NCBI GenBank assembly: GCA_000149225.2
Contig: CM000693.1
Location: forward strand, 1,240,001 to 1,304,000
Direction: 5' to 3'
Origin: Lachancea kluyveri NRRL Y-12651
Taxonomy: Eukaryota > Ascomycota > Saccharomycetes > Saccharomycetales > Saccharomycetaceae
DNA length: 64,000 bases
Part shown: piece by piece, positions 60,601 to 64,000 of the stretch
Numbering within the stretch: position 1 is the first letter of the stretch
Layout of the letters: every line of letters starts with the position of its first letter
Made by a program: the position numbers and the translations under genes
The notes under the pieces: generated by a model
The model's input: only the letters and a program-made list of their open reading frames with translations
The model's database searches: none
Told to the model about the DNA's origin: nothing

Positions 60601-63600
60601 GAAAGTTTAGATGTTGAAGAGGAAAAAAAGCGTCCGTTGCAGATTAAGCATTATCTTGAACATGTGTACCCAGAAAAGATCAAAGAATTCACACAAGCTA
60701 CACTACTAGCCAGAATTAAAAAGAAATTTTTCGGCAAACGTACCGCTGATGACTCCAGAGATTTTAGGCAGTTTTTGTTCCGTGGTACAGCTATTTTAAG
60801 TATTGCACAGAATTATGACCAATTGACAGAGAACAATAAAGAGAACGATCTGTTCAAAGATACCAATTCATTATTAGAAAATGCTTTAAAGAGAGTTCTG
60901 TGCAAACTATCACTTTTAAAGTTCTTTTCTGACAATCCATTCTACAAAAAGCCAACTGTCATTGTCTCAGAGACAAATACCTCATCCGATGCCGCAAAAA
61001 AGTATGCTTTGCAACTGAATGAATTCGAAGACGAGAAACTAGAATATTTGAGACAGCATCCATCATACAACAATACGTACTTCATTTTCCCACCGAACCA
61101 TGTTTTTCGCAAATTTTGCCAAAGTCTGGTTCCACCCAGTATTGGAAAAAGGAGTGACGGAAGAACGTTTATTGAGGATGATACAAACACTTATTACAAG
61201 AACCACTATTTTATTCATCTAAGAAGAGATTTATTTGTCACATTCACGTTCATTGCAACGCTAATAATGATTGTATTCTCCTGTTATATCACACCACTTT
61301 ACAGGATGGAAAAAAATATGGGAATGTGGAATTGGTCAGTGTGGTGGGAAGCGGGGTTTGTTACGTTGTTTACCTTGGAGTTCATTATAAAAACTGTAGC
61401 AGACGGTGTATTTTATACGCCCAATGCCTATTTGCGAAGCCCTTGGAATTGTATCGATGCAATTGTTCTAATATCGATGTGGGCAAATTTTATTGCCTGG
61501 CTTAAAAATGACGGCAACTTGTCGAGGATTTTTAGGGGTCTAACTGCCTTGAGAGTATTGAGGTGCTTGACAGTTAGCAACACAGCGAGAAATACGTTCA
61601 ACTTGGTTATCTTTGACGGCCTTACCAAAATATTTGGTGCATGTGTTGTGTCCCTAAGTTTGTTGTTTCCGTTTACAGTTTGGGGCTTGAAGCTATTCAA
61701 TGGTCGCTTAGGGGTATGCAATGATGGTGCTTGGGATAAACAAAACTGCTACAACGAATTTAGTAATACAGTTTTCAAATGGGATATTCTAATGCCCAGA
61801 GTCTATGAGGAACCTTACTTACACATGAATTCGTTTTCCAGTGCATTTAGGTCACTATACGAAATAGTTTCGTTGGAAGGCTGGACAGATCTATTGGCCA
61901 ACCTCATGAATAGCACCGGCGTAGGCACCCCTGCCGAAACATTTTCATCACCTCAGAATGCAATTTTTCTCGTCTTATTCAACTTTCTTAGCATGGTGTT
62001 CATTTTAACGTTATTTATTTCTTTCATTGTCAGCAATCATGCAAAAACAACCGGAAGTGCATTTTATACTATTGAAGAAAAATCTTGGCTCGAGGTTCAA
62101 AAATTATTATCCCAGGTAAAGCCAGAACCAACGCCCAACGTCCTATCAATGTCCAGGTTCAGACGCTTCTGCTACATGTTGGCAGTTGAGAAAACAAATT
62201 TTTACTACGCTTTGTTCCTACAGTTAACGTTATACTTGCACATCCTGACTCTTCTTCTAAGAGCCTACCAAGAATCTTACAATATGAGAACTTACGAAAA
62301 TGTATTATTCATGATTTCAACTTCTGTTTTCTTTTTGCAAGAAATAATGTATGTTTATGGCAAAGGGATCCGTCTTTTTGCTACAAAGAGGTGGGATATT
62401 TTCAGGATTGTCGTGGTGGTCACGTCATTTTCGCTTAACATCGGCCAAGTTTATTTTAAAAGAGATATTATTGGCTTTACCAATGCACAGAGCTTTTTCC
62501 AGTTGATCATATTTTTATTTGTAATCCCTCAAAATGATATTCTGACAGAGTTAATAGGAACCGCAGTAGCCAGCATACCGTCCATTTTATCTCTAACTTA
62601 CACCTGGGGCATATTGTTTTTGGTTTACGCGATTGCATTGAACCAGATCTTTGGCATGACTAAGTTGGGTTCTAATACTACGGGGAATATAAATTTCAGA
62701 ACGGTAACAAAAGCTTTATTGGTGCTATTCAGATGCAGCTTCGGTGAGGGTTGGAACTATATTATGGCAGATTTAACAGTCCACTCTCCTTTTTGCTATA
62801 ATGGCAGTGACTCTTCTTATACTGACTGTGGATCAAAACCGTACGCTTATACTCTTCTGATGTCATGGAACGTTTTATCCATGTACATTTTTTTGAATAT
62901 GTTTATCTCTTTGATCATCGAAAACTTCAGTTACGTATACCACAGAGGAGGAACAAAATCTGTAACAAACAGGGAAGAAATTAGAAAGTTCAGGAATGCA
63001 TGGAAAAAATTTGACTCTGATGGCGTTGGCCAAATTGAGTTTTCATTTCTTCCCAAACTAATGCATTCTTTTGATGGGCCATTATCATTCAAAATATGGG
63101 AAGGTAGGTTAACTGTGAAAAACTTGGTAAAAAATTATATGAGGGTTAATCCCGATGACCCTTATGATGTTGAAGTTGATTTACCTGGACTTAACAGAGA
63201 GTTACACACCATCCATCCCGCAAAGATCATTCAAAGGAGACTGCAGTACAAACGGTTTATCCAAGAGGCTCACATGCTGAACTCTCAATATGGAGCAATA
63301 AAGTTTTCCAAGATTCTGTTGCAGATTCCTTTGTATACTACATACAACCCAAGGGAGTGTTTGGGAATCGACCAGTACGTGCGCAACTTGTACATTATTG
63401 GGAAAGTTGACAGATTTTTGGATAATCAAAGAAATGTGGACGTTTTAGAAATGATAGTTACTAGGTGGAAATACCTGTCAGAAAAAAGAAAACACACCAA
63501 ACATGTTCAGAACCCATTTTTAGATGATATCCCGCAATATTCCGAAGAAGAAAAAGGAAAAGAATTTTCGAGACTAGTGGCTTTATCAGATGACAACGTA

Positions 63601-63792
63601 CCAAGCACACCCGTGGTAAATTATGGTGTCAACAATTTCATGTGGTCGCCTCGCATTACGGAGACAACCTTGGGAGATCCAGATAGGAGAGCACTGTTAA
63701 GCGACCAAAGTGATCATGATGAAGAAGACTCTGATGCTCATACAGAACAACTCCGAGAAACAGATGATCCCAAGAATCCATTTTTCAACTAG
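57652..63792 (+). CDS. CCH1: Cch1, voltage-gated calcium-channel alpha-subunit homologue
   Basis: 2046 residues (yeast 2039). A ~325-residue Ser/acid-rich cytosolic head precedes four six-span repeats starting near 328, 751, 1189 and 1516. S4-like segments with spaced arginines are clear in repeats I (ALRILRLTDTD), II (QILRIYRVIISFKITR) and III (IFRGLTALRVLRCL); repeat IV lacks one. Pore-loop filter positions read Asn in repeat I (SANTFTDL, ~656) and Glu in II (STENWTE, ~934), III (LEGWTDL, ~1408) and IV (GEGWNYI, ~1698). An EF-hand-like region follows (KKFDSDGVGQIEF, ~1784). With Mid1 it forms the high-affinity Ca2+ influx channel of the plasma membrane, activated by store depletion, mating factor and stress. 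Confidence 0.95.
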   Translation: MPSRRNLTHKGGGNEDPGPQRPHSLIPVVTVEPPVSNESEEDEDLRLSSSTTNLYRPELINPPKKEEATRPKLSLLTERLDGTSDKRQHSASSITSHIRDFISDRRNSRVSDTSEPRSNRTNRSESTDDVPRSAKVISLVGEDEFDDFKDLQDGFKNALGESELTWLPKLKEEEEQKLSDDEIERNETHEEQQSAFFSDRDRDTQENDNRRSDIFLDQAGPYLEDIELSEMNSVTMASQKNTFGKSTQKQPPSDQGIISTKFGVSVAANTEEYSSKKNNEAQGIQEEITFELSPSHQVSQQVTLYGKSLGIISPHNVIREKLASIILNKKFKILSQIMLLLLTIILSYRTYHAEEHNTLTNFGSNRTDIIIVIMNVFFTLELIAKVVAFGFWDDSQMFQEHGKEYTTILERTGIVALYRFLESKYGENLIRRVFPIKIYAKGDENLAKKKLKSSVTFVDNGNKRSQNFQTPRAFARSSWNRVDLVSTVSYWIGLFLSFNDYDFKHGVRIFKTLGALRILRLTDTDTGLSSILKSLKYGLPQLLNVGFMLLYFWVLFGILGVQSFQGSFRRQCVWYNPDDSNDTYEYDMQFCGGYLEPITKAKMNYIFDDGKTGAVSKGFLCPQYSKCISSNNPYNGRISFDNIVNSMELVFVVMSANTFTDLMYYTMDSDNMATSLFFIFSIFFLTIWMMNLLIAVLVSSFEIANEMFRKKRKNMRVEDNFNVRTIKKVIHFLKSKSAKAGFPKISQKATSIYERIECVFVVLIAADLIAQATLTASSSESKINNLLKFEQAVTAALFCETLLRLAIYATNIWRFLLKPSYVCDLIISIITLIVVIPKIREKLGESYNWLSFFQILRIYRVIISFKITRNLWKRVLGNAVMIWNLSSFYFFFLFIISIIVSIYFEGSISVDDMDEIPFGMYSLPNSFLSLFIIGSTENWTEILYNLQANSPNKSSALFGSVLLILWFILSNSVILNVFIAVIAESLDVEEEKKRPLQIKHYLEHVYPEKIKEFTQATLLARIKKKFFGKRTADDSRDFRQFLFRGTAILSIAQNYDQLTENNKENDLFKDTNSLLENALKRVLCKLSLLKFFSDNPFYKKPTVIVSETNTSSDAAKKYALQLNEFEDEKLEYLRQHPSYNNTYFIFPPNHVFRKFCQSLVPPSIGKRSDGRTFIEDDTNTYYKNHYFIHLRRDLFVTFTFIATLIMIVFSCYITPLYRMEKNMGMWNWSVWWEAGFVTLFTLEFIIKTVADGVFYTPNAYLRSPWNCIDAIVLISMWANFIAWLKNDGNLSRIFRGLTALRVLRCLTVSNTARNTFNLVIFDGLTKIFGACVVSLSLLFPFTVWGLKLFNGRLGVCNDGAWDKQNCYNEFSNTVFKWDILMPRVYEEPYLHMNSFSSAFRSLYEIVSLEGWTDLLANLMNSTGVGTPAETFSSPQNAIFLVLFNFLSMVFILTLFISFIVSNHAKTTGSAFYTIEEKSWLEVQKLLSQVKPEPTPNVLSMSRFRRFCYMLAVEKTNFYYALFLQLTLYLHILTLLLRAYQESYNMRTYENVLFMISTSVFFLQEIMYVYGKGIRLFATKRWDIFRIVVVVTSFSLNIGQVYFKRDIIGFTNAQSFFQLIIFLFVIPQNDILTELIGTAVASIPSILSLTYTWGILFLVYAIALNQIFGMTKLGSNTTGNINFRTVTKALLVLFRCSFGEGWNYIMADLTVHSPFCYNGSDSSYTDCGSKPYAYTLLMSWNVLSMYIFLNMFISLIIENFSYVYHRGGTKSVTNREEIRKFRNAWKKFDSDGVGQIEFSFLPKLMHSFDGPLSFKIWEGRLTVKNLVKNYMRVNPDDPYDVEVDLPGLNRELHTIHPAKIIQRRLQYKRFIQEAHMLNSQYGAIKFSKILLQIPLYTTYNPRECLGIDQYVRNLYIIGKVDRFLDNQRNVDVLEMIVTRWKYLSEKRKHTKHVQNPFLDDIPQYSEEEKGKEFSRLVALSDDNVPSTPVVNYGVNNFMWSPRITETTLGDPDRRALLSDQSDHDEEDSDAHTEQLRETDDPKNPFFN

Positions 63793-63865
63793 AAAATATT
63801 ATATATAATAGGATTAAAGTATGTTTTTTTTATAGATTTCGTCAAAAGTATATTACCGCATGCAA

Positions 63866-64000
63866 TCAAACACCCTTTCCACTATTAGACAGCATTTCGT
63901 CAATAACAATGGACCCAACAGCATCTACGTATTCTTCGTCGGTCAAATTGGACTTCGGACCGTGATAATACTTCTTCTTGTAAACCATGTAATAAACCCA
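63866..64000 (-). CDS. UGA4-type permease, C-terminal end (second copy)
   Basis: The last 44 codons and stop of a leftward gene cut by the window edge. It contains VYYMVYKKKYYHGPKSNLTD and DEEYVDAVGSIVIDEMLSNS, near-identical to the UGA4 gene at 25370-27067. Over ~85 aligned bases about 90% match and most differences are silent. The tail after LSNS is shorter. S. cerevisiae has CRM1 after CCH1, so the copy is lineage-specific. It is convergent with CCH1. Whether the full gene is intact cannot be seen. Confidence 0.88.
   Translation of the reverse strand, partial: WVYYMVYKKKYYHGPKSNLTDEEYVDAVGSIVIDEMLSNSGKGV

Overview
This is a budding-yeast (Saccharomycotina, family Saccharomycetaceae) nuclear segment. 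Nearly every gene is recognisable by its Saccharomyces cerevisiae counterpart, but at a clear evolutionary distance. The gene order interleaves three blocks that are separate in S. cerevisiae: chromosome VII right (YPP1, PMT6, ELP2, PCT1, YCH1, ADE3, TDA10, MVB12, CIR1, SER2, TRX2, YGR210C, ZPR1, SLI1, RPS0A, RSM27, GPI1, CCH1), chromosome X right (ILV3, ESS1, TES1, MER2, LSM8, MDE1, BNA1) and chromosome XII (TRX1, PDC1, STU2, FRE8, RPS0B). Genes kept in duplicate in S. cerevisiae (TRX1/TRX2, RPS0A/RPS0B) occur once here. This is what a lineage that never had the whole-genome duplication should look like. Protein similarity suggests the Torulaspora/Zygosaccharomyces group; the genus is inference.

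Layout. At 0-25 kb there is a dense housekeeping block: a truncated YPP1, an extra secreted lipase, PMT6 (O-mannosylation), ELP2 (Elongator), ILV3 (branched-chain amino acids), PCT1 (phosphatidylcholine), YCH1, ESS1, ADE3 (one-carbon/purines), TES1 (peroxisomal thioesterase), TDA10, the spliced meiotic gene MER2, LSM8, MDE1 (methionine salvage), BNA1 (NAD), MVB12, CIR1 and SER2. At 25-30.5 kb there is a UGA4-type GABA permease with a long upstream region, a thioredoxin gene, an intron-containing tRNA-Ser and a solo Ty1/Ty2-type LTR with an intact 5-bp target duplication. At 30-37 kb STU2, an RBM26/27-like RNA-binding gene and a strongly expressed PDC lie in inverted order relative to S. cerevisiae. 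At 37-44 kb two nutrient permeases, DIP5 and JEN1, diverge from a 3.1-kb GC-rich non-coding region. At 44-64 kb ancestral order resumes: YGR210C, ZPR1, SLI1, FRE8, intron-containing RPS0, RSM27, GPI1 and CCH1. The last bases are the C-terminal end of a second UGA4-type permease.

The genes are independent eukaryotic units, not operons, but several shared upstream regions carry recognisable control sites: Leu3 and Gcn4 sites at ILV3, Bas1/Gcn4 sites at ADE3, Yap1 and Rpn4-type sites at TRX, a CCG-N4-CGG element with GATA sites at UGA4, and a CSRE-like element at JEN1. I found no convincing undescribed system. The best leads are the MER2 intron with a Mer1-enhancer-like element, an E-to-G change in the cytidylyltransferase signature of PCT1, the intron in a tRNA-Ser(AGA), the duplicated UGA4, and the long JEN1 upstream region.
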